Under the pieces are notes generated by a model. The model had not been told where the DNA came from. It worked only from the letters and a program-made list of their open reading frames with translations, and did not search any database. From Gigaspora margarita (taxonomy: Eukaryota > Glomeromycota > Glomeromycetes > Diversisporales > Gigasporaceae), in NCBI GenBank assembly GCA_009809945.1, contig WTPW01000795.1, forward strand, positions 90,744 to 154,743: 64,000 nucleotides of DNA. The letters are read 5' to 3'. Shown piece by piece: positions 1 through 13,024 of this stretch (position 1 is the stretch's first letter; each line of letters begins with the position of its first letter). Made by a program: the position numbers and the translations under genes.

Positions 1-480
1 GCAAGTTCAAAAAGAATATTTAAAGTATTGAAACTATAGGTAAGAAGAATAGGAAGAGTTGCTGGTTATAATCTCTTTTGAAATAATATAATTTTTGAGT
101 ATCCAACAGAGCAGCTCTAGCTTCTCCCCTTTTGACCAATCTTTTAAATCTGCTATAGTAAAAGGCAACAGGTTCTTCAGGGTCATGTTTTAAGGTATCC
201 AGGTTTCTAAGCCATTTATTTTGCTATCATTGGATGCAAAATGCATTCCAATTAGTTTTTCTATTAGCATAATTATTAACAGTAGTAGTTCATTCTTCTG
301 CATTATCCTTCAAAATAGTAGCTATTGCATTGATAGGTAGTAGAGGAGGTGTATGCATATGTGCAAGTAGTAAAATAGGACTAGGTTGTGGTGTGTTATT
401 AGGTGTTGAAAAGAATTACTATAAACTTCAAAATCCTCATGAAAACAATCGTCATTAAAATCTAAGTTCTTTAAAGAAAA
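1..480 (-). pseudogene. Retrotransposon Gag relic, cut by the window edge
   Basis: Reading the minus strand from about position 200 down to 60 gives an uninterrupted stretch containing EEPVAFYYSRFKRLVKRGE. This resembles the conserved part of retrotransposon Gag proteins, where an E-x-V-x-x-Y-x-x-R-F-K-x-L motif is common. Upstream on the same strand (about 480 to 210) are further coding-like pieces in more than one frame, separated by stops and frameshifts, so the gene is dead. The nucleic-acid binding and polymerase parts, if they existed, would lie beyond position 1. The family assignment rests on the motif alone; no zinc knuckle or LTR is visible in the window part. Confidence 0.5.
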
Positions 481-697
481 AAGGTTCTTGTAGAAACAAC
501 TGGTAAATATAGTTAAGCTAGATATACTACAAATAATATCAGTAATATCACCAGGGAAATGTGAATATCTAAAACTAAAAATAAATATAAATATTGTGTT
601 TTTAAATTGGGATAAGTTAAATTGGGTATAAATATGAGATATTTGTTAAAAATATTTCAAGAATTTTTAGAAAAATCACTAGCAGGATATTGTGCAC

Positions 698-983
698 TAG
701 GGTTCCGCAATTTGTTTTGATCTTCAAATATTTGAATCAAATATTTGATCAAATTCAAATTCAAATTTGACTATATTTGATTTGATCAAATTCAAATCTG
801 GCCAAATTTGATTTGATTTGNCAAATATTTGATTTGATTTGAAAATTACTATTAAAAATTCACATTCAAATCAAATTCAAATCCAAATATTTGAATCAAA
901 TCAAATTCAAATCAGGGTCAATTTGATTTGATCAAATTCAAATTGACCCAATATTTAATTTGATTTGAATTTGAGGAACCCTA
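698..983. mobile_element. hAT-like MITE with 8-bp target duplication
   Basis: The element starts TAGGGTTCC and ends GGAACCCTA, and is flanked on both sides by TTGTGCAC (690-697 and 984-991), an exact 8-bp TSD as left by hAT transposases. The interior is made almost only of AAATTTGAT/ATCAAATTT-type blocks in both orientations, so the whole element can fold. No coding capacity. Confidence 0.8.
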
Positions 984-1152
984 TTGTGCACAAGACCAAT
1001 AATAGAAATTTAGAAAGTTTCTAAAGACAGTAGTAATTACAGAGTAACAAGTATAACAAGAGTCATCTGTTTGACTTAAGTGGGATCCTAATAAGTGTTC
1101 TTGATAGTATATAAATAATTTTAAAGAGTATTCATAAAAATTAAATTGCATA

Positions 1153-1528
1153 TGAGGGCCAGTCAATTAAAACACGGCTTATAGCTTTTTTTCCATTTTG
1201 AGAAAATTATGTTTGAAATTTAGTGTAACAATAACAATGATTATCTATTATTAGTAGAACCTGTTTGATCTATATGAATTAGCCAATCATATAAGCTCTT
1301 TGCTATGGCTATGCAGCAAGGATCAACAAACTAATTTCTAAAATCTATTTTTAGATCTCTTCTATTTACATACGGCATTTAGAAAAATAGGCATCGACAA
1401 AAATTTTATATGTAAATCAATGCTTTAAATGCTAAATTATATAACCAAAAGCATGCTTTATTTGATAGTATTCTTAACTCATTTTTGCAAAAAATGCCAT
1501 AAGCCGTTTTTTAATTGACTGTTCCCCA
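1153..1528. mobile_element. TA-flanked MITE (Tc1/mariner/pogo type)
   Basis: About 33-bp terminal inverted repeats (TIRs): the left begins TGAGGGCCAGTCAATTAAAA and the reverse complement of the right end begins TGGGGAACAGTCAATTAAAA, both continuing into a shared ACGGCTTAT. TA dinucleotides lie directly outside (1151-1152, 1529-1530). Length 376 bp, no ORF. Confidence 0.7.
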
Positions 1529-1530
1529 TA

Positions 1531-3199
1531 TAATAATAATAATAATAATACTAATAAAAAAAATAAAAAAATAAAATTTTAACAATCAAAAGCTTGGGTT
1601 TGTTTTATTTGAATACAATTTAAGTCAGCTAGTCTAAGGGTTTTCATAGAAAAGACAATAGTTCCAACTGGTTGTTCAGAGTCTTCAACTAATTTATCCA
1701 ATTTTTGTTTCAGATGCTTCTCATAGAAAAGAGCTTTCCAACAAGGGTGTTCTCAATATGTTCAGGTGTTTTTGGGGTTGCAATATCTCTTTTAGGCATC
1801 AAGGATTACTTTATATTTCAATAGTCAATTCACAAAATTTGTTTCACAATGTAGATTATGTGACCAAAGTTTCTTTCTTGTAGATCATCTAGAAGAAAAT
1901 GCCATCAACATGATTTATGAATTCTGGTAGAGTTTTCATTTTAAGATATGCTTAGTATAAAAGATGCAGAATTTTCTAAAGGGTATAAAATTAAAATTCA
2001 GCTCAACAGAGCAAAATTGATTGACTTTACATAGTGACAAATGTTCTACAAAGTCAAAAATCTAATTTTTATATCTTCAAAATATAGTGCTGGGATGAAG
2101 AAAGTGTTTCATAGTCGCCACCAATTTGTTATCCTATATCCACTTTTTTAAAGATAGTAGGTAGCTAGAGCGACCTTAGACAGTGAACATTTTGTGCAAC
2201 CTCTCTTGTTACTGTGATTATCTAAATCAAAGGTGTTTTTAACAAAACTTAACAAAGAAGATTTAAGGCAATTTGCAATTACAAAAGAGGCACAATTAAA
2301 AGTATATGAAGATACTAGTAACTGCTTAATTTGTATAGTAAATAATTGTTTTTATTATTGAAAAAGTATGAAGACATGATATTGAACTTGTGGTCCACAT
2401 CAGCCACTTTTATACTTTTTGAATTTTTACAAATATAACAAACTATATCTACCACATATAATATATGCTATATTTACTACAAAAAAATATATAATATATA
2501 TAGTATAATATATTATAAATAATACATGTTGAATATATAAAATATATGTAATAAATGTATCTCATAAATTACATGCTTTATATGAGTTACATATAACGAA
2601 TCTGCTCGTAGTCATCGCATAGCCAATCATATTATAGCTCTAGGTTTAATTACTAATGGGTTCTAGTCTCATCAACCAGTAGTCATACAAAAATTATCTA
2701 TAGCTTGTTAGAACTGTCTTGATGAGCTGATTCGAATAGTAGTTGTTTCATCAAATTCTGAGCACTAGATAAAGAGTTATGACTGTTTTTGTGATTTTCT
2801 ATAGACCAATACTGTATATTCTTAGTTAATAAGGCCAGACCAATTTGATTTTCTGTTTAACATAATCCCCCTCTATTATTTAAAATTTTAGGTAAAAAAA
2901 ACACATTAGATTAGCCAATCAGATTGGAGTATTTGCTTTTTATAAATTAAATTTTTTGCAGAAAATAGAATTATTGTATTTTTTATTAATTTGTATATTT
3001 TTATATACTCCTTCCTTCTTATGAGCTATTTATTTTATGCTAAACAGAAAATTAAATTGTAGTTGCCTAATAAACAAAAATATTTGATTAACATAAAAGT
3101 TTATGTTAATTTTTATCTTATACTTTGTCTTATTCAGTTTCTCTAATTCAAACATTCTATATTCATGCTGGCCAATCCCGTTGTAAAAGAAACAAGATT
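1531..3199. other. AT-rich intergenic stretch
   Basis: No ORF with protein-like composition seen on either strand. An ATAA microsatellite lies near 1531-1575 and TA-rich repeats near 2445-2560. Confidence 0.5.
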
Positions 3200-3846
3200 T
3201 TTTATTAAGGAAATAGAAATTTGGCACACTTGTGACATGTTGCACCCCATGAATTGACCAATCAAATCGCTCGATTTTGTAGACAAAAAAAAATTTTTTT
3301 AAAAAACTAAGAATTTTACTAGTAAAATATAAAAATAAATAAGCAATATATATAGTGTAAAATTTTATTCTGGACAACTTTTTCTAAGTTACAAAGATAG
3401 ATTATCTTAGTAAAAAAAGTTGGTTTATAAGAAAAAACAAAAATTTCCAACATTAGCACATATAGAACTTTTTTTTCTTATTTAATCTATATTTATGTTT
3501 TAAGTATTATATGCAAATTTTATGCTAAACAACTTTTTCTAAGTTAAAAAGATAGATTATTTAGTAAAAAAAAAGGGTTATATGTGCTAACTTTTGAATT
3601 TTTTGTTTTTCTTATAAAATGCCTTTTTTACTAAGACAATCTATCTTTGTAACTTAGAAAAAGTTGTACAAAATAAAAGTTTACATTATAAGATATGCTA
3701 TTATATATATATATTATACTTTATTAAGTAAAAACTTTAATTTTTAAAAAAATTTTTTTGTCTACAAAATTGAGCGATTTGATTGGTCAAACACAGGGTG
3801 CGATATGTTACAGGTGTGACAAATTTATATTCCTCTTTATTAATCA
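3200..3846. mobile_element. 647-bp foldback element
   Basis: The two halves are inverted copies over nearly their whole length. The left arm (GACCAATCAAATCGCTC near 3257) pairs with the right arm (GAGCGATTTGATTGGTC near 3772), and a shared ACTTTTTCTAAGTTACAAAG block lies in both arms, with a third diverged copy near 3526. The outer ends include TTTATTAAGG on the left and CCTCTTTATTAA on the right. The 115-codon minus-strand ORF inside is a product of the palindrome, not a gene. Confidence 0.75.
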
Positions 3847-4644
3847 CGAAAATAGTAATATTAATTATCACTTATAATTTTTCTTTATTACATTATAGGC
3901 TTTGGTTTTAGCTTTATTAATTCTCAAATATTAGCATCTGTACTTTTGATAGACCAAAAAGTTCTCTCTTTTGACAATATTATATTGTAATTATTACTAG
4001 TTAAACATGTGTTGCTATATGTCATATTTAAAAAAAGTACACATAATTTATATATACAATACACATTTTAATTTATTTAATTTAAATTTTAAATTTAATT
4101 TATGAATAAAAATTAATATAAATCTGTTAATAGGGTTCACATATTTAATTGATTTTTTTGTTGTATTTATTTGTTAAATACTGTATAATTATCAATAACT
4201 GATTTTCTGAATAAGTAAGTTGAAATATTAGATCAAAGAATATAATAAAAAATATCAAGAATTATATATCATAAATTCTCAAAATAGCAGGCAGAGGCAT
4301 TATTTTAAAAATTGTGCTCTTCTAAAAATTGTATAGGTAGTTTTGAAATAATGCTCATGCATATCCCAAAATAGTATGCATATTAATAATTAACCAATTA
4401 CAATGCATAATTTTTAAGAAGATTTGTAACTTGAAAATGTTATCAAATGAAATTACCTTATATAAAGAAGCTTAAAACTAATAAACACAACCATAAAAGA
4501 ATTTGTTACATATATTTAAGAATAGATAAACACATGTAAACTGTAATAATTATTATTTATTACTAATAAACCCAAACTTAAATTAATCAAAAAATAATTA
4601 TACAAATAAATTATTAGCAAAACTATATTTATTATTATTATATA
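3847..4644. other. AT-rich intergenic stretch
   Basis: No coding region or clear inverted repeat recognised; only short AT-rich repeats. Confidence 0.4.
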
Positions 4645-4882
4645 GGAACATCAATAGAAAAGGGACAAATCATTTTTAGTAACTTTTTTAAAATTTTAAA
4701 TTAAAATATCTTAATTACTACCAAATCAAATTTAATCTTTTTTTTTTGTTTTAATTCTATAACTATATAATATTAAAATAAAAAAATTTATTAAATTAGG
4801 TTAAGTAGGTGTTAAGTTATTTAATTTAAATTGAAAAAACTTTTACTTGAAAAAAATTTGTTCCTTTTCTATTGATGTTCTC
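4645..4882. mobile_element. Palindromic MITE, family P copy 1
   Basis: Ends GGAACATCAATAGAAAAGG and CCTTTTCTATTGATGTTC are inverted copies. The interior carries TTAAATTAAAATATCTTAA and an inverted partner around an AT-rich centre (ATTCTATAACTATATA). Two other copies with the same architecture lie at 12031-12265 and 37873-38122. Confidence 0.75.
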
Positions 4883-5175
4883 TCATATATTGAAAAGTAA
4901 TTAAAGTATTAATCTTATTTTTAATAATTGTGACCTTTATTAGAGATGCATATCCTATATAATTATTAAACAATAATGCTTATATATTCATACATATTAT
5001 TGACTTACTAAACCCTTTAACTCTATAATATAGAATATGTAAGATATAATATTATTCAAACTTATTGTATTACAATAGCATGGCACAAAGTTCTTTAAGT
5101 TAAATCTTATACATAACATCTCAATTTTTTTGTTAACTATTTCCAGCATTTAGAACTTACATGTAATATAATTAA

Positions 5176-6920
5176 GGGGGCATCCATAAATAATGTTATG
5201 TCCCCCTACATAGCATAGCGAACTTTTGTTGTGATTGGCTGATTTTGTAGATCATTTCGTCATACTAAAGTCATATTAAAGTAACGATTTTCTGTCACGA
5301 GAATTGAATTCGCAGCCAAAATGCGAATTCGCAGAGTTATAGTATAAAAATTTAGAAACTATAGCTTCTGCTCTACAAGACGTCAAAATAATTCTGTGAT
5401 TGGTAAAATAATTCAGAAGTTAGATGAGAGTTACTTTTGAGTATTCTAAAACTTTCTATATTTAGTTTGTAATCTTTAAACTATGCGATTTAAACTTTTT
5501 TTCTTTTTTTTTGATATTTTCTTTTTTTATATGGTCACTCTTTCTATAACAGCTGACGGTTCTAGAAGAAAAAAGGTTGTAATAGAAAATTACTAAGTTT
5601 TCTTAAGAAATCAAGATTCTTTTTAGATCAAAAAACTAAACTGTTATGAAATTTTAAAATTTTGAGGTCGTTATATCCAAAGTTCGTTAAAGAGGTTCAT
5701 TATTGACTGTATAATTTCACCAAGATATTTATAACTTATAAACAATAGGTTAGATGGTATGTTTGTTCTTTTCTATACTTTTACTATTTTATTTTTAAAA
5801 CTTTTATTTTACTGTATTTTTTTTTATCTTTATTAATATTTTTCTTTTCACGTTCAATACTGAATGACAGTACGAAGTTTTAATGGAATTTTCATGATAG
5901 GTGACTTCAATAATGAGTAGTTATTATGTCACGGATAATGTTAAAGTTGGATAATGTTGAAATGTAGTTCTTTATGTGCGATTTTTTTAATTTTTTTAAG
6001 GTGCATTTTTTTAGCTTTTTTTTTTTTTTAAAAAAAAAAATTAAGTTAAGATTTAGGTTAATATTGTTGGTAAAAGTGTATAAGTGAATTTTAGTAGGTT
6101 TATATTTTAAATTGAGGCCTCAAATTTTAGTATCATCCGCGGAATTTGATGAAAACGTACGAAAAAATGAATAGAATTGGTGTTTATTAATTGAATAGAT
6201 AAAATTCATTGATTTTACAATAACAGATAATAAAGCTCTCTATTTCTTCTTTATAGGATTATAAAGGGTATTTTTTGTGTATATAATGATGTGTAAATAA
6301 AGTTTAAAGACCAATGTTGTTTTCGTTATACTACGATCGTCTCATAATTTGATTGGTCGATCGGCAAATAAAATCACGAAATGATCTACAAAACCTAACC
6401 AATCACAATAAAAGTTCGCTAAGCTCCCCTACATAGTAGCTCTTGACCCCTCTAGACTATATAAAAAAATTTTAAAAATCCATATGTTTATATATAAAAT
6501 TTTACAAAAACGTGGATATATTAAGTCCCAGTGATCCAATCTGGATGATTTTGGTACCATTTGGTTCGTCTCTATGGGACGAATCCAATGATACCAAAAT
6601 CATTTTATTTGGACCACTGGATCAAGTGTATTCACAAAATACTATTGATAGTAATTCTATAAAAAAATGTAATAACTAATAGTATTTCGTTAATAAAACG
6701 TGATCCAGTGATCCAAATCTAATGATTTTGTTACCATTCAAATCCACTCTGTAAGACAATTCGAATGGTACCAAAATCATCCAATTTGGACTACTGAATC
6801 AAGTTTTGGACAAATTTTTATAAAAAAATTGCGTTATATTTTGGAGGACCTCTACATATTGGAAAATCGTTATATTTTGGGGGACCCCTCTCAAGCATAA
6901 CATTATTTATGGATGCCCCC
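5176..6920. mobile_element. 1.75-kb TAA-flanked non-autonomous DNA transposon
   Basis: TIR GGGGGCATCCATAAATAATG at the left and its reverse complement at the right (CATTATTTATGGATGCCCCC), flanked by TAA on both sides (5173-5175, 6921-6923). A second inverted pair lies inside: CATAGCGAACTTTTGTTGTG near 5212 against AATCACAATAAAAGTTCGCT near 6401. A three-base TAA TSD fits PIF/Harbinger-like elements, but no transposase remains. Between 6525 and 6805 are two palindromic segments with a GATCCAGTG...CACTGGATC pattern and a central GTCTC/GACGAA motif resembling the dispersed module described at 10076. Confidence 0.75.
5310..5335. repeat. Short perfect hairpin
   Basis: GAATTCGCA ... TGCGAATTC separated by a few bases. 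It lies inside the 1.75-kb element and is notable only as a strong local stem. Confidence 0.6.
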
Positions 6921-7049
6921 TAAGTACTAGCAATAAATAATAAAAATATTCATTTCTAAGTGAAGTCCATAGGGAAACTGATTATTTTGGATTAATTTTA
7001 TATAGTGAATATGAACATTTTATCAAAGTAAAAAATAGCTTTTGCAGTA

Positions 7050-7245
7050 TTTTTTTATTTTTTATTTTTTTTTTCAACTTAGACAGTCCTACCAGTACTT
7101 TATTTCATTCAATACATGCATGAACCACAAATGTATGGTATATTACTAAACTACTAATAAGTCTGATATCATTCCTTCTTGATAAACAAGAACAAATATG
7201 ATATGCTATACTAACTTAAGCCAGGAACTTTGTCAAACTGCTTAC
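7050..7245 (-). mobile_element. LINE 3' end, truncated copy
   Basis: On the minus strand this reads a 3' untranslated tail ending AATAAAGTACTGGTAGGACT and a short spacer before an A-rich tail (T-rich on the plus strand). A close relative of this tail, including the AACAAGAAGGAATGATATCA-type block, lies at 9078-9250. Being in the same orientation with the same kind of 3' end suggests retrotransposition, 5'-truncated. Confidence 0.6.
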
Positions 7246-9077
7246 TTTTAAACCTTCTTCTCCTAGCTTCCTGGGTGAAAGAATTCTACTAGAAAAAAAT
7301 AAAAATGAAACACAAAAAAAAAACAAGGAGAAAATATACTAAGTGGAAAAAAACTACTACTACTTAAATAAGATACCAAATATTAACAAAATAAAAAAAA
7401 AGAAGAAGGTAAAAGAGATGTTCTAACAAAAGAATTTCATCTGTAAGAGGCTAACATTAAAAATTATATAATACTACACAAAAGTATTAGATATTATATG
7501 TATATAAAAGAAAAATCATTTAGGGAAAACAAAATTAAATCTAACACACTATAGCTAAAACTAAAACTTAAAACAAAATTTCATTATTCTTCTAGAATAT
7601 GTAATGTTCTATTAGATCTTGACTGGTCCATAAGTCATACATGTGATATTTCTTGTTTACCTCAACAGGTCCATGGTTCAGCTGAGGAAATGATCCAATA
7701 TGGTAGCTGCATTCCCAATTTGGAAGAGTAAACAATGCTGATTTTTTGGAAGGGGTAAGCTAAATCACCCACTTTGCAGAAATTTTTTTGAAAGCCAAAG
7801 GAACGAGAAAAACACTAAGTGTCCAACTTGTTTTGTGGATTTGAAACCATATAGGATTTGTAACCTATAAAAAATTAAACTGCTTCCACTATGAATCGAA
7901 CTAGATTATAAAGACTTCTGGTCACAATGTGACCAACTACTATTTATAGTTTTTGTTTTTTACTCTAGAGAGTCCTCTCCAAGAGCTTCTTTTTTAACTC
8001 TCTTTCAGTCATCCCAAAAAGAACTCATAATTCCAAATACACCAAAAGAAGGTTTGTATTAAAAAGTTGTATAATATCTATAGGTTTTCTACAGTTCAGT
8101 CTTCTTGAAAAAGTTGGTCCAAATGATCATTGGAAAGAGTTCTGTATTTTGATGCAGTATTTTTTTTATTAGTGAAAAGTACTTGAGTATATAAATAGTT
8201 ACCCAGGCAATTACAAGTATCAGAATACAAAACTCCTATATACACCTAATTTATTGCTAAATATAGCATCTCAGAAGTCTTGTATTTGATATTTACCTAA
8301 TACTTATTTATTAAACCTGTTTATTTTACTTTATCTCAAAATAACAACCATGGGAATACTCAAAATAGTGTGCATATAGTCAAAATAGCACACCTTGTCT
8401 GCTAATTTGAGAATCTATAGTATGCCATTTTTGCTAACTATTTAACTTATTTAAGAATTAAGCAATATATTAATAGTCAAATTTGCAATAAAATTTACAA
8501 AAGAATATTATGAATATCAGAAGCATGTTTATTTCTTTGAAAATTTATATTAATGACAACTTTGTTGACAATATAATTTAATTTATTTAAGAAATTAAGT
8601 AATATAAAATAAAAAATCTAATATATTAAACAGTCCAATTTGCAATAAAAATTTCTTTAAGCATATTAAAAAAATAAAAATTATATAAAGAATAAAATAC
8701 TCATCTTAAAAACCTAAAAATCAAATTGCAAATTAATACCAATCAATAAAATTATAAGATGATTAGAGATAATAAAATCAATGAATTTACTCTATAATCT
8801 TTGCATATAATCGATAAATATCTTCCAAATATAACCTACAACAAAGAGTTAAAACTTGCAATTACTGATAAAATCAGAAGAATTTAAATAAAATAAAGAA
8901 AACACATCTGTTATTGGAAACTACTAATAATCTATTTGTATACAGAAAGTTTATAAAGTTTTTGCCTAAAATTATAAAAGGAAAGCAAATTAATTTTTTG
9001 TTTTTATGGGTGACAATGGTAGTAAAATTGAAAATAAAGAATGAATAATAAAATCAAACCATGGGATAGTAATCAAA
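7246..9077. other. Transposon-derived, no gene recognised
   Basis: Segment 7650-8130 is a diverged direct copy of 11440-11640: both contain a run with GCCCACTTT or CACCCACTTT followed by GAAATTT, and GTAAA upstream. 8340-9077 is AT-rich with no coding signal seen. Confidence 0.4.
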
Positions 9078-10030
9078 TTTTTTTTTCCTTCTTAGGCAGT
9101 CTTGCCAGTACTTTATTTCATAGATTTGATATTTTTGTAATACAAAAATAGACAATACTATTCTACAAGTCTGATATCACTCCTTCTTGCTAATCAAGAA
9201 CAAGTGCGACCTGCCGTACCAGTTTAAACCAGGAGCTATGTCAGATGCCCTAAAAGTATATATAAAAAGGTTGATTTTTTTTGTTATATAATTTTTCACC
9301 GCTAACAACCATCCTGATTCCCTTCTATCACTTTTCAACTTCATGTTTGTACTATTATTGAGCGGGTTTTTTGTTCCTAGATTTATGACTTTAGCTTGGA
9401 CTTTTTGTGTTTTGTTTTTAGGCTTCTTTCTTGTGATTTTGCTTTCTTCTCTTTTCTTTGGATATTATTCGCTTTTTCCCACTCAATTACATATTGGCAC
9501 CTTTTTTTCAGATTTCTTCATAGAACAGATTCCACAGGAGACTTGATAAATCCTCTAATATTGTATTTATCCTTGATACTGAGAGAAGTTTTTCTTTAAG
9601 CTTGTTCCAGCTTCTGCTTCAGATTAGACCCTCGCTTATATTGATTCTTGTGTTCAATTCTTCACTTCTTGTTGTTCCTAGATAAATTGATTGGAGCTGT
9701 GTCTCGGAGAGCCTGAGCTTTTCTTCTAGTGTGAAACTAGACCATACAGTAGAAATTGCTGCTGCTGTGATCTTTTTCCAGTTTTCTTCTAAGAATTGAT
9801 ATGTTGTTAGGTGATCTTGAGTTTTGACCACTTGTTTTTTACATAAAACACAGTTAGGTGAATTATATAGATTTGGTTTCATCTGAACATGTCTTCAAGA
9901 ACAGGAAGCTTATTATGTAGACACTTAATCCAGGTACAAAATTTTTTGCTGCATTTTGTTGATTTATAGTGGATATCTATTAGTTTTTTTGCTTTTTCTA
10001 TACAAGATCCCAGCAGTATTCTGAAGTATT
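9078..10030 (-). pseudogene. Non-LTR retrotransposon (LINE) C-terminal relic
   Basis: Read on the minus strand from 10030 down to 9340 the pieces are, in order: a segment with TWIKCLHNKLPVLEDM, a cysteine-rich segment with CVLCKKQVVKTQDHL, then a longer stretch ending in a basic, Lys-rich tail, and finally a 3' tail with AATAAAGTACTGGCAAGACT before a T-rich tract (9078-9086 on plus). A C-x2-C-x7-8-H arrangement downstream of a W-x-K-x-L...LP segment is typical of the zinc finger after the reverse transcriptase of LINE elements. At least one frameshift separates the first two segments and stops follow, so it cannot encode an active protein. The polymerase itself is missing: the copy stops at a different repeat near 10030. 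An intact 87-codon piece (9619-9882) is the best preserved part. Confidence 0.6.
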
Positions 10031-10075
10031 TTTATCTGGTTCAATTTTATATGATTGGCTGATGATACGAATTCT

Positions 10076-10378
10076 TAACTATCTTGGGATCCTGTGATTG
10101 GATTTTGATGATTTTGGGCTTGTTGGAATCGTCTCATTGAGACAAACATTTTGGTAGTTAAATCATCCAAAACGGACCAGTGGATCAAAAGCTATTCAAG
10201 ATTAAAATAGTTATCTAAGAATTTTGAAATTACTATTAAAATTGTATAAAATTCAAACTATTTTCGAATCCTGTGATTGGATTTTGACGATTTTGAGCTC
10301 GTTAGAATCCTCTCACTGAGACGAACATTTTGGTAGTTAAATCATTTAAAACGGACCAGTGAATTAAAAGTTATTGCA
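10076..10378 (+). repeat. Module M, two direct copies
   Basis: Copies at 10076-10198 and 10262-10378. Each reads a GGATCCTGTGATTGGATTTT start, a central GAATCGTCTCATTGAGAC or its variant, ATTTTGGTAGTTAAATCAT, and an end with GGACCAGTGGATCAAAAG or its variant. This same module recurs at 21.4-22.1, 25.6-26.6, 48.65 and 50.9-51.4 kb. Confidence 0.8.
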
Positions 10379-10399
10379 AATTCCATAAATTAGCCCATA

Positions 10400-11439
10400 T
10401 GAGATCTGCTTTGTGTAAAAAAAAATTTTATCAAAAATTTTATTTTTCTACTTTTTTGTAGCAAAGCTCATTTTGTTTAAAATTGATATATTTGTGAAGT
10501 TTAAATATTTTTTAAATTTATAATATGTCACTTACATATAATAATTAAATAAAATTTTGTAGTTTAACATTCTTAAAATTCTCATATATAATATAATATT
10601 CATTGAATATATTACAAAAATTATTATCTACTTTATAATTTATTAATAATTTATAATAAAATATTTCTCTTAAATTTAAATAATTTTTATATTTTCATCG
10701 AAATAATCTCTGATTCTTTCTGATTCAGTTTTATATCCAGTAATTAAATTATTAAAATAGCACTATAAATCTGAATAATGAAATTTTGTATCAAATTGAA
10801 TTTGAGTCACTAATTGATTAGGACCATGTCATTAAACACTTGATTATTTTTTATTAGAGATCTACTTCCTCCTCCTCCTTAATATAGATTTGATCAGGTT
10901 TTTATATATAATTTCAACATTTTTTACCCTCTTTTTCTCTAAAAAAACACCTGATTTTTGTCACTCCCCTTATAGTTTAAGATTCTGAATTCTTGTCAAT
11001 CCAAGAAAACTTAAATAGATGTCTTATTTATCACTTTCATTTATAATATTAATTATTTGTTTAAATTTTTTTTTATTTTATAACTAAGACCTTGCTCTTT
11101 TTTATTTATTAAGTTTATATTATTATATGCACAAGAGAATAATATACTACAACTATGAGAAATAAGAAACTTAGACTTTATGATGGCCTTCTGCTACTAT
11201 CAATCTTTATCTGAGGTCTAAAGTTAGCTGAACAAAGCTATTTTTAATAACCTGTCAGACTTTCAAAATAAAAATTGTTAATATCAATAACCTTGTTCTG
11301 TCTAACTGGCCCAGGTCCCAGTATGTTAAACAAAGAGCAGTCAAATAGACTGAACTGCTTAAAACAGAGCTTTTAGAATCTTTATCTAGTGGTTTTCCCA
11401 TAAAACTTACATATCATTCCATATTACTTGTTTCCAAAC
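10400..11439. other. AT-rich stretch without recognised gene
   Basis: Contains a CCTCCTCCTCC pyrimidine tract near 10866-10880. Nothing else supported. Confidence 0.4.
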
Positions 11440-11830
11440 TACTCATGACGATTGTATCTGATACCATAGATGTTTTCTCTTTTTGGGAGCAGTAAATACT
11501 ATAGATCTTTTAGAGGGGGTAGCCAAAATGCCCACTTTTTGAAATTTCTTTACAAACTATTAGCACCAGAAGAAGTTCACATGTAACTATAAAAAGGACA
11601 GTGGTTCTTCCCATATAGTCCAACATCCATTAGAGAGCTGCCAAGTACTTTTCAGGTTGTAGTAAGTGATAAACTCTAAGCTTGTCAGCAGGTAGTTTAT
11701 GAACTTTACTTCTAAATGACAAATGCTGGTTTGTGGTGAGTAACAAACTCTAAAGCTATTAGCAGATACTCAGTTAACTGTATCCCTAAATAATAGCTGC
11801 TGGGATGCTTGTATTCATTGGTTTTTCTAC
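11440..11830. repeat. Dispersed repeat with internal tandem duplication
   Basis: 11440-11640 is related to 7650-7850. It is followed by two diverged direct copies of a roughly 75-bp unit (about 11658-11732 and 11733-11810) sharing a GTAAC/TGATAAACTCTAA block and a later CAGGTAGTTTAT/CAGATACTCAGTT block. Confidence 0.5.
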
Positions 11831-12030
11831 TGTTTTTTTAAAACTTAACTTCTGAAGTGTTAGCATATTTGATGGTACAGGTGATCAGTGGGTATAGTTA
11901 TGGAAGATCTTAGATACCCATTTGTTTGAAATTTTAATTAATTTTATTGAATTATTTGTATTTATTTTATTATTAGCTATTATATCATGTTATAATCATA
12001 ATGTAAATTAATATAACCTTTAATATATGA

Positions 12031-12265
12031 GGATCATCAATAGAAAAGGAACAAATTTTTCTAAGTAAAAGTTTATGCAACATTAAGTTAAAATAACTTA
12101 ACTATTACTTAACCAAATTTAATATTTTTTATTTTAATTTTATATTGTTATAGAATTAAAACAAAAAAAAATTATTAAATTTGATATAGTAGTTGTTAAG
12201 ATATTTTAATTTAATTTTTTAAAAAAAGGTACTAAAAATGATTCGCCCTTTTCTATTGATGTACC
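12031..12265. mobile_element. Palindromic MITE, family P copy 2
   Basis: Ends GGATCATCAATAGAAAAGG and CCCTTTTCTATTGATGTACC. Same inner plan as 4645-4882, including TTAAGTTAAAATAACTTAA, a central TATAGAATTAAAAC and an inverted TTAAGATATTTTAA. Confidence 0.75.
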
Positions 12266-13020
12266 CCATATTAAATAATTTAATAATACATTCAAACTTT
12301 TCATTAAGAAGATCTATATCTTTTTTAAAAACTCAACACAAATTTCATGAATATTGGATTCTATGATTTTAAGGTTTCAAATAATTTATTATTGTCTATA
12401 ATATCCTGATGCAAATTTTTATACTGTACATGAATAAAAATTGTAACAACTAAGATAACATTTTTATACTTTTACTTAATTTAAATTTCATTGACACATT
12501 ATTTTTGTCACTAAATTGTAAATAGTTAAAATTTAATTGTAAATTGTTTGAGGCTAGCTAAATGAAATTTCAATACTTGTACTACCCATAAACTTAAATT
12601 GTTTATTAAATTTAAGATTCAAATTAATTGACCATTACTTATTAGCAACAAGTTATGCACCTGCCTATGAGCTAGAAGTATAGTTATCTATATTTTTTTT
12701 ATATACTAGTTGATTTAATCTTGTAGTATTGTCATTCTAAAATGCTAGTAGATAATTTAACTTTTGATTTCTATTTTAACATGTAGCAATTCTTTTTTGT
12801 TTTAGCAAATAATAAGATTTGATCTTGTTCTGATTGGGTTCTAATTAATTTTGAAATTTGTGATATAATATTAAGTAGTAATAAAAGAAGCAAGATTAGG
12901 GGTATAAATAGGTTCTTTATTTTAGTTTTTTTTAATCATTTTCTGGTCTTTAAGTAATTTGTTAAGGGTGGAGTTTCAATTAAGATCAATTTGTTATTCA
13001 TTTTTCTGATAAGCTATTAC
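12266..13020. other. AT-rich stretch without recognised gene
   Basis: No supported feature on either strand. Confidence 0.4.
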
Positions 13021-13024
13021 AATC

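Noticed and set aside
3030..3377. 115-codon minus-strand ORF
   Set aside because: Lies largely in one arm of a foldback element and has no protein-like features beyond AT-driven composition.
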